Source of the DNA: Paenibacillus sp. FSL H8-0332
Lineage (GTDB): Bacteria; Bacillota; Bacilli; Paenibacillales; Paenibacillaceae
Direction: 5' to 3'
Assembly (NCBI RefSeq): GCF_037963835.1
Contig: NZ_CP150145.1
Location: 5,022,001-5,086,000 of the forward strand
DNA: 64,000 nucleotides
The notes beneath the pieces are model-generated. The model did no database searches and was not told the DNA's origin. It worked only from the letters and a program-made list of their open reading frames with translations. Every line of letters begins with the position of its first letter. The first letter of the stretch is position 1. Both the position numbers and the translations under genes were made by a program. Positions 34,016 through 43,454 of this stretch are shown here, one piece after another.

Positions 34016-35557
34016 CTATTTTTGCGCGGCTAGCCATTGATCCAGTTGTTGCTGCTTGCTGTCTATAATGTCCTGCGCACCCGCATCCTTCAGCGCACTG
34101 TTGAACTTCGCAATAATGGTATCAGGGTCTACCGATCCGCTGACCAGTGCCGGCAGGAATTGACTCACTACGTTGGTCACCGCACTCATCTGCGTCTTCA
34201 CCTGACCTTGGTCAAAGATAAATCCGAAGTATGGGGATCTGGCGGTATCCTTGTTCTCCTGGAGCTTCAGTTCCACATCCGACCAGTTGATTCCCTCCAT
34301 CTGATACTGGAGTGACTCGGAGCCTACGATCCCGGAGCTGAGCATCGAGGTATAAGGAACCGTATTGGCGTCCATGCCCTCAGGGAATTTCACATGATGC
34401 TCATCCACCTTGAGATAATCCTCCCCTTCGATTCCGAAAAGAATGGTGTTAATCAGCTCTTTGTCGGTATACAGCAGGTTCAGGAACTTGACGGCAGCTT
34501 CCGTCTCCTTGGAAGTGCTGGAGACCATCCAGGTTACAGAGTTCACGGCACTGGTATCGAAGTAGAACGGGGCGATCCGCTTGGTCTCAATGTTTTTCCC
34601 GACTTGAGCACTCAGCTGCTTGCCAACCTCCATACCGCTGTACCCTCCCAGGAAAGAGAAGCCGCGCCCGGAGGAGACCATCTCCATCGCTGTAATCGTC
34701 GTGGTCGCGGTATCCTTCTGCAAGTAGCCCGCATTGAACCACTCCCGCATCATCTGAATCCCATTCTTGAACACATCGGATTCGTAGAAGTTCACGACCT
34801 TGCCGCTGTCCCCGATGACCACACCGACTCCGGTGGTATCGGTCAGGTAATCCACCTTGCTGGCACCCTTCATCCAGTTCACAAGTCCCGTATCTGTCGG
34901 ATTCACATTAATCGGGCCAAACGGAACTACATCCGGTGACTTCTTCTTCACAGCTGCGAAGACCGCAGGCAGATCCTCCACCGATTGGATCGAGTCAGCC
35001 GACACTCCTGCGTCTGTCAGCATATCGGCGTTGAAGATAATATTGGTAGGCAGCGCCATGCCTTTATTCACAGGAATCCCGTAGATATGTCCATCCATCG
35101 TGGTGGTCTTGAGAATATCCGGACCGAAATCCTTGTCCAGAATGGCGGTTAGCTCCTTACCATGCTCGGGAAGCAGCTCTTCGAGCGGAGCCACCTGACT
35201 CTTGGACACATAGTTGGAGAACTGTCCGAGCGTGGTGAAGACGTCCATTTTCTCCCCGCTCTGGAGCGCCAGATTGACCTTCTGGGCATAATCCGCCGGA
35301 CCGAAGAGCCGGAAATCTACTTTGACACCGATCTTCTCGGTTGTAATAGCATTGATCGCATTCGTCACCTTGCTCAGATCATCGGGAATCCGGTTGAAGG
35401 ACGGCAAGGCAAACACAATCTCAGCCACCTTGGCCTTAGCTTCTGTATTCCCGGAACCCTCGGATGTTGTATTGGAATTGCCGCCGCAGGCGGAGAGCAG
35501 GGAACCGCAGATTACCATAGACAACAGCAGTGAACCTAACCCCTTTTTATTATTCAT
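34016..35557 (-). CDS. ABC sugar-binding lipoprotein (system 2)
   Basis: A 513-residue extracellular solute-binding protein with lipobox SLLSACGG and family-1 features (AEIVFALPSFNRIPDDL, HIYGIPVNKGMALPTNIIFN, SGRGFSFLGGYSG). ATG at 35557 is preferred because AGGAGG stands seven bases before it; ATG at 35563 would be only one base from that site. It begins a new transcript after the terminator that follows the regulator gene. Its ligand is unknown, as no glycosidase is encoded in this cluster. Confidence 0.88.
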   Translation of the reverse strand: MNNKKGLGSLLLSMVICGSLLSACGGNSNTTSEGSGNTEAKAKVAEIVFALPSFNRIPDDLSKVTNAINAITTEKIGVKVDFRLFGPADYAQKVNLALQSGEKMDVFTTLGQFSNYVSKSQVAPLEELLPEHGKELTAILDKDFGPDILKTTTMDGHIYGIPVNKGMALPTNIIFNADMLTDAGVSADSIQSVEDLPAVFAAVKKKSPDVVPFGPINVNPTDTGLVNWMKGASKVDYLTDTTGVGVVIGDSGKVVNFYESDVFKNGIQMMREWFNAGYLQKDTATTTITAMEMVSSGRGFSFLGGYSGMEVGKQLSAQVGKNIETKRIAPFYFDTSAVNSVTWMVSSTSKETEAAVKFLNLLYTDKELINTILFGIEGEDYLKVDEHHVKFPEGMDANTVPYTSMLSSGIVGSESLQYQMEGINWSDVELKLQENKDTARSPYFGFIFDQGQVKTQMSAVTNVVSQFLPALVSGSVDPDTIIAKFNSALKDAGAQDIIDSKQQQLDQWLAAQK

Positions 35558-35642
35558 GATCATGCCTCCTGTTCTATATTTACATTCTCATTGTACTTGC
35601 CCTGGAGGGGGGCGGGCTTTCAATAATACGGGCTATTTTTAT

Positions 35643-35698
35643 AAAAAAACGTGCTCAGCAAGAAGCTCCGCTTCTCTCATCGAAAAGCGGAGCTTCCT
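35643..35698 (-). terminator. Terminator after response regulator 2
   Basis: On the minus strand AAGCTCCGCTT...AAGCGGAGCTT forms an 11-bp stem (35663-35695); a run of seven T lies 13 bases beyond it (35649-35643). It separates the kinase/regulator transcript from the ABC operon. Confidence 0.75.
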
Positions 35699-35699
35699 G

Positions 35700-37295
35700 C
35701 TATAGAGCGGCCTTGTGCTTGGCACGATAGGCGGCCGGTGTTTCGCCGGTCCATTTTTTGAATACCGTCGAGAAATAAGAAATGGTATCAAATCCGGTAT
35801 CCATCGCGATCTCCCCTATACTGGCCGTACTCTCCAGGAGCATCTGCTTCGCCGCCCGGATGCGGCAGTCGTTCAAATACTCCTTGACCGTCTGCCCGGT
35901 CCCGTTCTTGAAGACCTTCGCCAGATAATCCGCTGTCAGATAGACGCTTGCGGCAACATCCTCACGGCTGAGGTCTTGAGTATAGTGGTCCTGGATGAAC
36001 CGTTTGGCCCGCTCGACCACCCCTTCGGACTGCAGCACCTCCTTGATGGAATCCACCGTCTTGTCTGTCAGCGCCTGCGCCCATTTCATGAAGTCGAACA
36101 CGCTGCTCTCGGCATCCTGGGCCAATTGCTGGCTGAGCTCGCCCTCAAAGAGGCGGTGTGCCTGAATGTGATGCCGCGCAAGCAGCGAATAGACCACCTG
36201 AAGCAGATCCTCACGGATCGAATGGAGCGTAGCCGCATCCAGCTTGTTCAGACTCGTCAGCAGCTCCAGCTCCTTCTTCAGCCGGTTCACAATCTGCGCC
36301 TTCTCCTTCTGGACGAACAGCAGGGTGAATAGCTCCGTATCCAGTGTGAAGCGCTCGGTCAGATCCACATGGAAGGGCTTATTCGGCAAATGCAGCTTGC
36401 CCCGGAAAATAATATTCGACTCGTCGGCCTGCTCCAGCTCCGTCTTAAGCTGCGCCAGGCGGGAGATCACCCCAGGCTCACTGAAGTAACAGGTAGCCGT
36501 ACATTTCAGATACTGCCTGGACAGCCGGATGATCTCTCCGGCGCTTGCCTCCAGCTCCTGCATATCCGCCGGACTCTCCACAATGATCGCATTGTAGAAT
36601 ACTTTATCGACCTGATAGGCAATCATCCGGCCGCTGCCCACCCGGCTGCTGAGAATTTCTGAGACCAGATTCGAGAGGGCGTAATGGAAGATGCTCTCGT
36701 CCCATTCCCGTTCAATCTGGGAGCGGGGAACACTTACCAGCAGCAGCCTGTACTCCGCATGCGCCTGAACGGCCAGCTCCCGCTTTTGCACCTCACTCTG
36801 GATCAGCTGGGGCCGGGGAGAGATCGTCGCCGTCAGCACATCGCTCCAGAAGCTGCGTTCTATCAGATCCTGGTTCTTCAGCCATGCATGGCCCAGCTTG
36901 CTGTATTCGCCTAACATGATTTTGTTCTTCAGCGTATCCATCGACTTGCGGAGCGCTGCTTCCAGCTCCTGCTTGTCCAGCGGCTTGACCAGATACGAGT
37001 CGGCGTCATACGAGATCGCCTTGGAGGCGAAGGTGAAGCTCTCATGACAGGTCAGGAAAATGAATCCGCCTTCATAGTGACGGTCTCTGGCCCACTTGAT
37101 CATATCAATGCCAGATCCGCGCGGCATTTCAATATCGCAAATAATCAGATCCGGATCGCCGTTCTCGAAGAGTTGCTTCGCATCCTGTATATTATGAGCG
37201 GTGAGCACTTCCGTAATTCCGAATTCCTCCCAATTCACAATGCCGCGCAGCGCTTCAATTGTAGGAATATCATCGTCAATCAGCATACAACGCAT
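35700..37295 (-). CDS. YesN-type response regulator, AraC family (system 2)
   Basis: A 531-residue regulator with a receiver domain (MLIDDD; phosphoacceptor Asp54 in IICDIEMPRGSG; Lys about 104 in SYLVKPLD), a long middle region (about 130-420) and a C-terminal AraC DNA-binding domain (about 425-525; LSREDVAASVYLTADYLAKVFK to GFDTISYFSTVFKKWTGETPAAYR). Its start lies just after the kinase stop, so the two are translated from one message. It presumably activates the binding-protein/permease operon that follows. Confidence 0.9.
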   Translation of the reverse strand: MRCMLIDDDIPTIEALRGIVNWEEFGITEVLTAHNIQDAKQLFENGDPDLIICDIEMPRGSGIDMIKWARDRHYEGGFIFLTCHESFTFASKAISYDADSYLVKPLDKQELEAALRKSMDTLKNKIMLGEYSKLGHAWLKNQDLIERSFWSDVLTATISPRPQLIQSEVQKRELAVQAHAEYRLLLVSVPRSQIEREWDESIFHYALSNLVSEILSSRVGSGRMIAYQVDKVFYNAIIVESPADMQELEASAGEIIRLSRQYLKCTATCYFSEPGVISRLAQLKTELEQADESNIIFRGKLHLPNKPFHVDLTERFTLDTELFTLLFVQKEKAQIVNRLKKELELLTSLNKLDAATLHSIREDLLQVVYSLLARHHIQAHRLFEGELSQQLAQDAESSVFDFMKWAQALTDKTVDSIKEVLQSEGVVERAKRFIQDHYTQDLSREDVAASVYLTADYLAKVFKNGTGQTVKEYLNDCRIRAAKQMLLESTASIGEIAMDTGFDTISYFSTVFKKWTGETPAAYRAKHKAAL

Positions 37296-37296
37296 A

Positions 37297-39015
37297 TTAT
37301 CCTCCCTCTAAGCCGGGCTGGCCCCATTCGAGCGGCTTCACAGGAATCCACAGCTCAACCCTGGCACCTGTAGACTGGTTGTTGGACAGCTTAAGCAGAT
37401 CCTCCCGTTTGTAGAGCAGTCTGAGGGTCTTGCGGATATTGGCAATGCCCACTCTGCCCCCGTCCTCTCCTGCCTCTTCGCGTTCCGGCTGATCCAGCCA
37501 TTCAGAAGCGAAGCCCGCCCCGTTATCTTCAATGACAATGCTGACAAATGAACTATCGTCTCGCTGCTCCATCCGCACCCTGATGAAGATGGACAGCAGC
37601 TCCTGAACGAACATGGCATGCTTGAACGTATTCTCCACAAAGGTCTGAATCATGAACTGTGGAATCGGCACCTGCCGCGCTTCCTCCTGGATCTCGATCA
37701 TGAAAAAAATCTGTTCAGGATAACGGATCTCCTGCATCCGGATATAATTCTCAGTGTGCCGGATCTCCTCCTCCATCGTCACTTCCATCAGCCCCCCTTT
37801 GAACATATACCGGAGATGCTCAGAGAGGCAGTGGATCAGGCGGCGGATCTCCTCATTTTTATTCTGATAGGTTAAGCTGGTGATCGTTGAGATCGCATTC
37901 AGGAAAAAATGGGGCCGGATCTGCATCTGCAGATACTTGATCTCGGCGCGGCTGATTTCGATCTGTTCTTCATAGGACTGAATCTTCAGATCCTTGATCT
38001 CACTGACCATGGACTCCAGCGCATGGAACAGCTTCAGGAATTCCAGGGAGTAGGGGGTATTCTGCGGAATCTGGTATTCCAGCTGCCCCTGCTCGACCGC
38101 CTTCGCCGCCTTCACCAGCTCCAGAATCGGCCTCAGCACATCCCTCGTCAGGAATCTCAGCACCAGCGGCACCACAATGACCGAGAGAACCGCCAGCAGG
38201 GCAATCCCCCACTGAATCAGCTTCAGGCCTGAGAACAGACTGCCCTTGGCAACCATTTGAGTCATCTGCCCGAACTCGCCGATCGGTTCAGATACAATCA
38301 GGTAATCCCGCTGATACTGCCTGCTTAAGCTCTCAAGCGTCGTCTCTCCCTCCTGCAGAGGGATATTACTCGCTGCCAGTATATTTCCTTTCGAATCACT
38401 GAGCACATACCGGTTCTGATCATTCCCTCCCCTGTCGACCATGGCCAGCAGAGTGTCCGCTTTCACTAACGTTCCGAAGCTGACCCCGGAATAAGTAATA
38501 TATTTGAACAAGTAGGACTCGCCGCGGATCTGGAAGACCTTCCACTCCCCGCTTGATGCTGCCGGAGCCGTACTGAATTTATGCATATTGATAAAATCCA
38601 CCAGAGCCAGCTTATCCTCCGATTGAATCCGGCGGTTGAACTGCTCCAGCACCAGCTCATCCGAGAGCCTGATGAACATGCCGTCGCTCGAATTATCGCC
38701 TGCTATTTTCGACTGCAGGCTATTCTTGAGCTGCTGGACCTTGAAATACCGGTTGTTCTCATCCATTCCCGCCGAATTCACGGCGGCATCCACGTTATGG
38801 TCGAACACCTCAATGAGGTCCTTGGAGAAATTGTTGAAATTATTATGAATGTTGGCCTGATAGAGGGCCAGTGTATTACGCGAGCTAGTCAGTGCATTGC
38901 TTCGCACAACCTCCAGGGAGTAGATGTTACTCAGAACAAGGATAGACAGCAGGATCGCAAGAATCACTGTCATTTGCAACGAAAATTTGAACACGATACT
39001 GTTGGTTCGGATCAT
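37297..39015 (-). CDS. YesM-type sensor histidine kinase (system 2)
   Basis: A 572-residue membrane kinase with a first membrane segment (MTVILAILLSILVLSNIYSL), an extracellular sensor of about 200 residues, a second segment (IALLAVLSVIVVPLVLRFL), a HAMP region, phosphoacceptor motif QIRPHFFLNAIS (His369) and ATPase boxes QTFVENTFKHAMF, EDNGAGF and VGIANIRKTL. It is first in a two-gene transcript with the regulator. A GC-rich stem-loop at 39046-39088 lies upstream. Confidence 0.9.
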   Translation of the reverse strand: MIRTNSIVFKFSLQMTVILAILLSILVLSNIYSLEVVRSNALTSSRNTLALYQANIHNNFNNFSKDLIEVFDHNVDAAVNSAGMDENNRYFKVQQLKNSLQSKIAGDNSSDGMFIRLSDELVLEQFNRRIQSEDKLALVDFINMHKFSTAPAASSGEWKVFQIRGESYLFKYITYSGVSFGTLVKADTLLAMVDRGGNDQNRYVLSDSKGNILAASNIPLQEGETTLESLSRQYQRDYLIVSEPIGEFGQMTQMVAKGSLFSGLKLIQWGIALLAVLSVIVVPLVLRFLTRDVLRPILELVKAAKAVEQGQLEYQIPQNTPYSLEFLKLFHALESMVSEIKDLKIQSYEEQIEISRAEIKYLQMQIRPHFFLNAISTITSLTYQNKNEEIRRLIHCLSEHLRYMFKGGLMEVTMEEEIRHTENYIRMQEIRYPEQIFFMIEIQEEARQVPIPQFMIQTFVENTFKHAMFVQELLSIFIRVRMEQRDDSSFVSIVIEDNGAGFASEWLDQPEREEAGEDGGRVGIANIRKTLRLLYKREDLLKLSNNQSTGARVELWIPVKPLEWGQPGLEGG

Positions 39016-39045
39016 CCCCGCCTCTTCCTTTCCCCGGAATTCAGC

Positions 39046-39088
39046 ACGCCCCTGAGCCGATACCTTCTTAGGCCAGACCCAGGGGCGT
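39046..39088. other. GC-rich stem-loop between esterase and kinase genes
   Basis: ACGCCCCTG (39046-39054) pairs perfectly with CAGGGGCGT (39080-39088). It lies between the stop of the esterase gene and the start of the kinase gene; no T-tract follows on the minus strand, so termination here is uncertain. Confidence 0.45.
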
Positions 39089-39123
39089 ATAAGTATGCAT
39101 TTTCTTAAGTGCTTCTTATAAAG

Positions 39124-39921
39124 TCAATTACCCGCCCAATCCAGCGCAGCTTCGATATGCTTATCCCAGTACACCCAGTTATGGTCGCCCGGGCCCTCTT
39201 CATAGTAATGGGCAGCCTGCTCGCCTTCGAGGAACTGATGGAACCGGCGGTTCACATCCAGCAGCATGTCCTCGGTTCCGCACGCTATGTACAGCTCCGG
39301 CAGGGCAAGTCCTTGCGCCTTCACGTCACGCACCAGTTGCTCGGGGTCTTTGTCGCTGCCAAGCAGCCTGCTCAGATCACCAAAGACGCTGACATAGTAG
39401 GAATAGCTGGCAATTCCGTCTTTATAGTCTGGGGCAATATTGGCCACTCTATACGGAATTAAGGCCGAGGATAAGGCGATGATCCGGCCGAAGCGCTCCG
39501 CGTACTTGAGGCCGTTGCGGATCGCACCGTAGCCACCCATTGATAAGCCGCCGATCCAGGTATCCTCTCTGGCTGCTGATAACGGGAACAGCTTGCGGGT
39601 GAAGTCTACCAGCTCCCTGCCGATATACTCACCGTAGTATTCTTCCCTAAGCTCATCATTAACATAGAAGCGGTTCTCCCCGGCCGGCATGAATACTGCC
39701 ACCTGATGCCTGTCTGCCAGCTCCCTGATCCTGGAGAAGTTCAGCCAGTCGTTCTGGCTGCCGGAGAAGCCGTGCAGCAGATAGAGCGATCTCAAGGGCT
39801 GGCCCGACCAGGCCGGCAATCCCCAGCCCTCCGGCAGATCCACCGGCAATATGGCCTGGATCGTGACCTCCCGCTTCAGACTTGCCGAGAACAGGCTGAT
39901 TTGCATTGTAGCCATCATCAT
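39124..39921 (-). CDS. Esterase D-type alpha/beta hydrolase
   Basis: A 265-residue hydrolase of the tributyrin-esterase / S-formylglutathione-hydrolase group (PF00756 type). Visible features are the oxyanion motif LYLLHGFSGSQNDW, the nucleophile elbow GLSMGG (Ser about 146), the acid in CGTEDMLLD and His in GPGDHNWVYW. It is cytoplasmic. It follows the sucrose phosphorylase gene by 20 bases and so is co-transcribed with it and the kinase. A role in removing acyl groups from a sugar is possible. Several ATGs near the start make the exact N-terminus uncertain. Confidence 0.82.
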   Translation of the reverse strand: MMMATMQISLFSASLKREVTIQAILPVDLPEGWGLPAWSGQPLRSLYLLHGFSGSQNDWLNFSRIRELADRHQVAVFMPAGENRFYVNDELREEYYGEYIGRELVDFTRKLFPLSAAREDTWIGGLSMGGYGAIRNGLKYAERFGRIIALSSALIPYRVANIAPDYKDGIASYSYYVSVFGDLSRLLGSDKDPEQLVRDVKAQGLALPELYIACGTEDMLLDVNRRFHQFLEGEQAAHYYEEGPGDHNWVYWDKHIEAALDWAGN

Positions 39922-39941
39922 TCCCCCTTAACGAATTAGAA

Positions 39942-41408
39942 TCAGACCCAGTATACCGCTTCTTGTCCCTGCTGATCTATATATTCGATAACAGTCTTAT
40001 AATTCTGAAGGTTAATATGCAACCGGCAATATGCTGTTCCTTGTTCCCACATCAGCCTGATTTCATCCGCCTCTGCCTCCAGCACCCGGAAGGTTCCATG
40101 GAAGGCGCTATACTCATTGCGGAAGCGGATCAGCTTCATCAGCCGCTGCACGACCTCCCGCTCACTCTCCGCTGCAATCTCCTCCAGCGTATAGTTATGG
40201 CGGTTAATCTCCCGGCCTTCCCCCGTCAGGGCAACCTGCTCCAGATCATTACGGCCAGCCAGCAAGCCTACATAATAGACCTGCGGAATACCCGGTGCGA
40301 AGAATTGAATCGCCCTTGCTGCCAGGTACGCATCGTCATCCTCATTCAGCGCACTGTAATACGTGCAGCGGATCTGATGGACATCGAAGCCATCCGGCGC
40401 CTTATGCTCCTCGGACAGAATCAGGCTCAGGTTCGCCCCGCGCTCCACGCAGAGATCCACCAGCTCCCGTGCTTCCTTCGTATCGATCAGATCATCCAGA
40501 TCCGGCTTCACCGGAACCCCGTCATGACAGTCCAGCATCGTGAACTGCTTAGGCGAACGGGTCCGCAGATAGTCGTACAGCGCCGTATTGGATCTGCCGG
40601 TAAGCGCCTCAAGCACGCGGTAAGGCAGAATAAAATCATAGATCCAGCAGCCGTATTCCGATAGCTTGGTCTGGATACTGTGATGCGCATGTACCTCCGG
40701 CAGCAGCTCTATGTCCAGCGAATCGGCCATCTCCTTAATCCAGTCCAGGAATTCATAGATCTCCGGCTCCACATAGAAACAACTGGTGCCCAGCTTCTTG
40801 ATCACGTACCCGACCGCATCCAGCCTGACGATCTTGACATTCTGCTCTTTGAAGTTCAGGAAGAACTGCCGCAGCAGGTCGCGGGTAAGCGGAGAATGGA
40901 TATCCAGATCAATCTGCTCGGAAGGGTCGGTTTTGCCAAAAGTGGTCCAGACCTTCTCTTTCCCCCCTCCAGAAGTTGTGAAGGTAGAGTACGGCAGCGG
41001 CCGCCGCAGGAACATCTTCTCGATATCCGCACGCACAGGCTCGCCATGCTCCCAGATTTTGTCCAAGGTAATGAACAGATCCGCATATTTAGAAGCCCGG
41101 CCATGCTCCAGGAAGTCCTGGAAATACGGCGATTGCCTGGAGATATGATTGACCATCAGATCCACCAGCACATCGAATTCTGCCCCGATGCTGCGGATAT
41201 CCTCCCAGGTGCCGAATTCCGGCTCGATCTCCAGATAAGTCAGCGGCGCAAAGCCGCGGTCCCCCGAAGAAGGAAAGGGCGGAAGGATGTGAATCCCCCC
41301 GGCAAACAGCCCGGCGAAGGGGCCGCGCAGCACCTGATGAAGCTGCTTCAGGTCTCCGCCCAGCGAATCGGGATAGGTAATTAACTGTACTTGATTCTTC
41401 AGTGTCAT
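39942..41408 (-). CDS. Sucrose phosphorylase family (GH13_18)
   Basis: These enzymes split sucrose (or a relative) with phosphate into glucose 1-phosphate and fructose. The 488-residue protein has the nucleophile Asp197 in IVRLDAVGY and the acid/base Glu238 in LLPEVHAH, plus the family start QLITYPDSLGGDL and the FAPGIPQVYYVGLLAG segment. ATG at 41408 follows GGAGG; the frame extends 15 codons further without a site. It lies 13 bases after the fructokinase gene, which would use the released fructose. Sucrose-6-phosphate or glucosylglycerol-type relatives cannot be excluded by eye. Confidence 0.85.
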   Translation of the reverse strand: MTLKNQVQLITYPDSLGGDLKQLHQVLRGPFAGLFAGGIHILPPFPSSGDRGFAPLTYLEIEPEFGTWEDIRSIGAEFDVLVDLMVNHISRQSPYFQDFLEHGRASKYADLFITLDKIWEHGEPVRADIEKMFLRRPLPYSTFTTSGGGKEKVWTTFGKTDPSEQIDLDIHSPLTRDLLRQFFLNFKEQNVKIVRLDAVGYVIKKLGTSCFYVEPEIYEFLDWIKEMADSLDIELLPEVHAHHSIQTKLSEYGCWIYDFILPYRVLEALTGRSNTALYDYLRTRSPKQFTMLDCHDGVPVKPDLDDLIDTKEARELVDLCVERGANLSLILSEEHKAPDGFDVHQIRCTYYSALNEDDDAYLAARAIQFFAPGIPQVYYVGLLAGRNDLEQVALTGEGREINRHNYTLEEIAAESEREVVQRLMKLIRFRNEYSAFHGTFRVLEAEADEIRLMWEQGTAYCRLHINLQNYKTVIEYIDQQGQEAVYWV

Positions 41409-41421
41409 CTTAAGAAGCCTC

Positions 41422-42384
41422 CTACAGGTTGAATTGTTGCTTAATGACCGCAAGCGCAGGCAGATCGACTACCGCACCCGTGAATTTCAGTTTGTACGCG
41501 CTGACAGCAAATCCAAGCTCCAGCGCCTCTGTGAGCGTATACCCTTTGATAATAGCTGTATAGAATCCGGACCAGAAGGCATCTCCTGCTCCCGTCGTAT
41601 CTTCAATCTGCGTCGCCTTGGTGGCAAACGACATCGTTTCGCTTCCGGTGGAGACGAGTGCCCCGTCCTTGCCCAGCGTCAGAATGACCAGCTTCGCGCC
41701 AAGCGCAAGGAATCTGGCGATCTGCTCCTCCGGCGTGCCGGGACCGAACAGACGCTCAGCATCATCCTCGGAAGGCTTGATGATATCCACCTTCGGGATG
41801 ATGCTTTTGACATAGGCTACCCCGTCCTCCCCCTTCTGCCAGATCGAGGGATGGTAGTTGGGATCGAAGCCGATCAGCACCTTATGCATCCTTGCCGTCT
41901 TGATCACCCGCTCCACTGTCTCACGGGACGGGTTCCTGGAGATCGGCCAGCAGGAGAAGTGGACAATTCTGGAATGAATCAAGGCTTGCTCCAGCGCCTC
42001 ATTGTACTCCAGCCGGTAATCCGCCGCACGGTAAAAGATCGGAACCGGCGTAGCCTGACTCTTGGTAATCACCACCATACTGGTAGAATCATCGACCTGC
42101 TGGATGCCGCTTGTCGCCATTCCGGCGCTCTGCAGCCGGTTCATCAGATAGTTGCCCAGGCTATCCCTGCCCACCGCCGAAGCTACATGCGACCGGATGC
42201 CCAGCTTCCCCGCATTAATGGCAATATTTGAAGGCGATCCGCCAAAATACCGGGTATATCCATCACCTACCGTATCCTCGCCGTACTCATTGGAGATCAT
42301 ATCCACGAGCAGCTCGCCCACTGTTAACACATCGTTCGCCTGATCTTCAAACTGTATTGTCTCTCCGAGTCTAAACACCCGCAC
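41422..42384 (-). CDS. PfkB-family sugar kinase, probable fructokinase
   Basis: A 320-residue ribokinase-family protein with VGELLVDMI near the N-terminus, the GGSPSNIAINAGKLG substrate motif and the anion-hole/catalytic DTTGAGDAF near residue 260. It should phosphorylate fructose set free by the phosphorylase encoded 13 bases downstream. The start is GTG (42384 or 42378; AAGGGGGA fits the second better). A 10-bp palindrome, TGTGTACACA, lies 50 bases upstream and may be an operator. Confidence 0.85.
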   Translation of the reverse strand: MRVFRLGETIQFEDQANDVLTVGELLVDMISNEYGEDTVGDGYTRYFGGSPSNIAINAGKLGIRSHVASAVGRDSLGNYLMNRLQSAGMATSGIQQVDDSTSMVVITKSQATPVPIFYRAADYRLEYNEALEQALIHSRIVHFSCWPISRNPSRETVERVIKTARMHKVLIGFDPNYHPSIWQKGEDGVAYVKSIIPKVDIIKPSEDDAERLFGPGTPEEQIARFLALGAKLVILTLGKDGALVSTGSETMSFATKATQIEDTTGAGDAFWSGFYTAIIKGYTLTEALELGFAVSAYKLKFTGAVVDLPALAVIKQQFNL

Positions 42385-42433
42385 TCCCCCTTGGTACTCC
42401 AGTATCCTTGTGTCATATCCATTCTATGGTCTC

Positions 42434-42443
42434 TGTGTACACA
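42434..42443. promoter_or_regulatory. 10-bp palindrome upstream of fructokinase
   Basis: TGTGTACACA is a perfect palindrome in the short gap between the hydrolase and the fructokinase genes, where a promoter would be expected. It differs from the TAACCGGTTA operators nearby. Confidence 0.35.
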
Positions 42444-42475
42444 ATACTTTCAAAAACCCGTCCTCTTTTTACAAT

Positions 42476-43408
42476 TTAAGAGTTCAAGGCTCTTGCCAAG
42501 GCATGGATGTATCCCTCTCTGGCTCTGCGGCTGACTTCGGCTGCAGGGACAACATGCTCGAAGCCATGATAGCCGCCCGGGTAGAGATGAAGCTCCACTT
42601 CTACACCGGCCTGTGCCAGCCGGGCCACATAGTCTATCGTCTCATCACGGAACGGGTCGAGCTGTCCGACACAGGTATAGGCGGGCGGAAGTCCCGCCAG
42701 CTGTTCCGCACGGCCGGGTGCCGCATACGGGGAGGTGTCTGTGCCCCCGGCAGGACCGCCCAGGTACATCTCCCATGCCACCAGATTGTTAGCCCGGTTC
42801 CACACCGCAGGGTGCGTCACCTCATAGCTGGAAGGTGTAGTGTTGCGGTCATCCAGCATCGGATACAGCGGAAGCTGGAAGCAGAGGGCAGGACCGCCCT
42901 TGTCTCTCGCCATCAGCGCCAGTGCAGCTGCCAGACCGCCGCCTGCACTTGCTCCGCCGACGGCAATCCGGGTCAAATCAATGCTCAGCCCATTGTTGAT
43001 ATCGGCCAGCCACACAAGCGCTGCATAAGAGTCCTCAATGGCTGCCGGGTACGGATGCTCCGGGGCAAGGCGGTAATCGGGCGACACGACCACACAGTTG
43101 GCCGCGAGGACGAAGCTCTCGCATAACGCATCGTCACCGCTCGGCTGGCCCAGAATATAGCCGCCGCCATGAGTCCAGAGCAGGGCAGGCAGCTTATGCT
43201 TACTCCGCTTCGCCGGTTCATAGATTCTGATCCGTACCGGCCCGGAACCGGCAATCAGGACCCGCTCCGTAATGCGGACACGGTCCGATCGTTCTGTAAG
43301 CAACGGAATCATATTCCGGGCTGCGGCCAGATCCTCTGGCAAATGCAGCGGCGGCAATCCGGCAATCCCCTCTCTTAATTCCGGGGCCACGCGGTGAATG
43401 AAATCCAT
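42476..43408 (-). CDS. HSL-type alpha/beta hydrolase (esterase/lipase)
   Basis: A 310-residue hydrolase of the hormone-sensitive-lipase family. It has the oxyanion motif THGGGYILG, the nucleophile elbow GGASAGGG (Ser about 155), DPFRDE as the acid and GGYHGFE with the catalytic His. It has no signal peptide. It is 46 bases after the LacI regulator gene and so probably shares its transcript. It is the second esterase in the sucrose cluster, which suggests that acylated sugars may be handled. Confidence 0.85.
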   Translation of the reverse strand: MDFIHRVAPELREGIAGLPPLHLPEDLAAARNMIPLLTERSDRVRITERVLIAGSGPVRIRIYEPAKRSKHKLPALLWTHGGGYILGQPSGDDALCESFVLAANCVVVSPDYRLAPEHPYPAAIEDSYAALVWLADINNGLSIDLTRIAVGGASAGGGLAAALALMARDKGGPALCFQLPLYPMLDDRNTTPSSYEVTHPAVWNRANNLVAWEMYLGGPAGGTDTSPYAAPGRAEQLAGLPPAYTCVGQLDPFRDETIDYVARLAQAGVEVELHLYPGGYHGFEHVVPAAEVSRRAREGYIHALARALNS

Positions 43409-43454
43409 CTATATTCCCTCCATATCGTTCGAATGTGAATGAATCCTGCGTACT

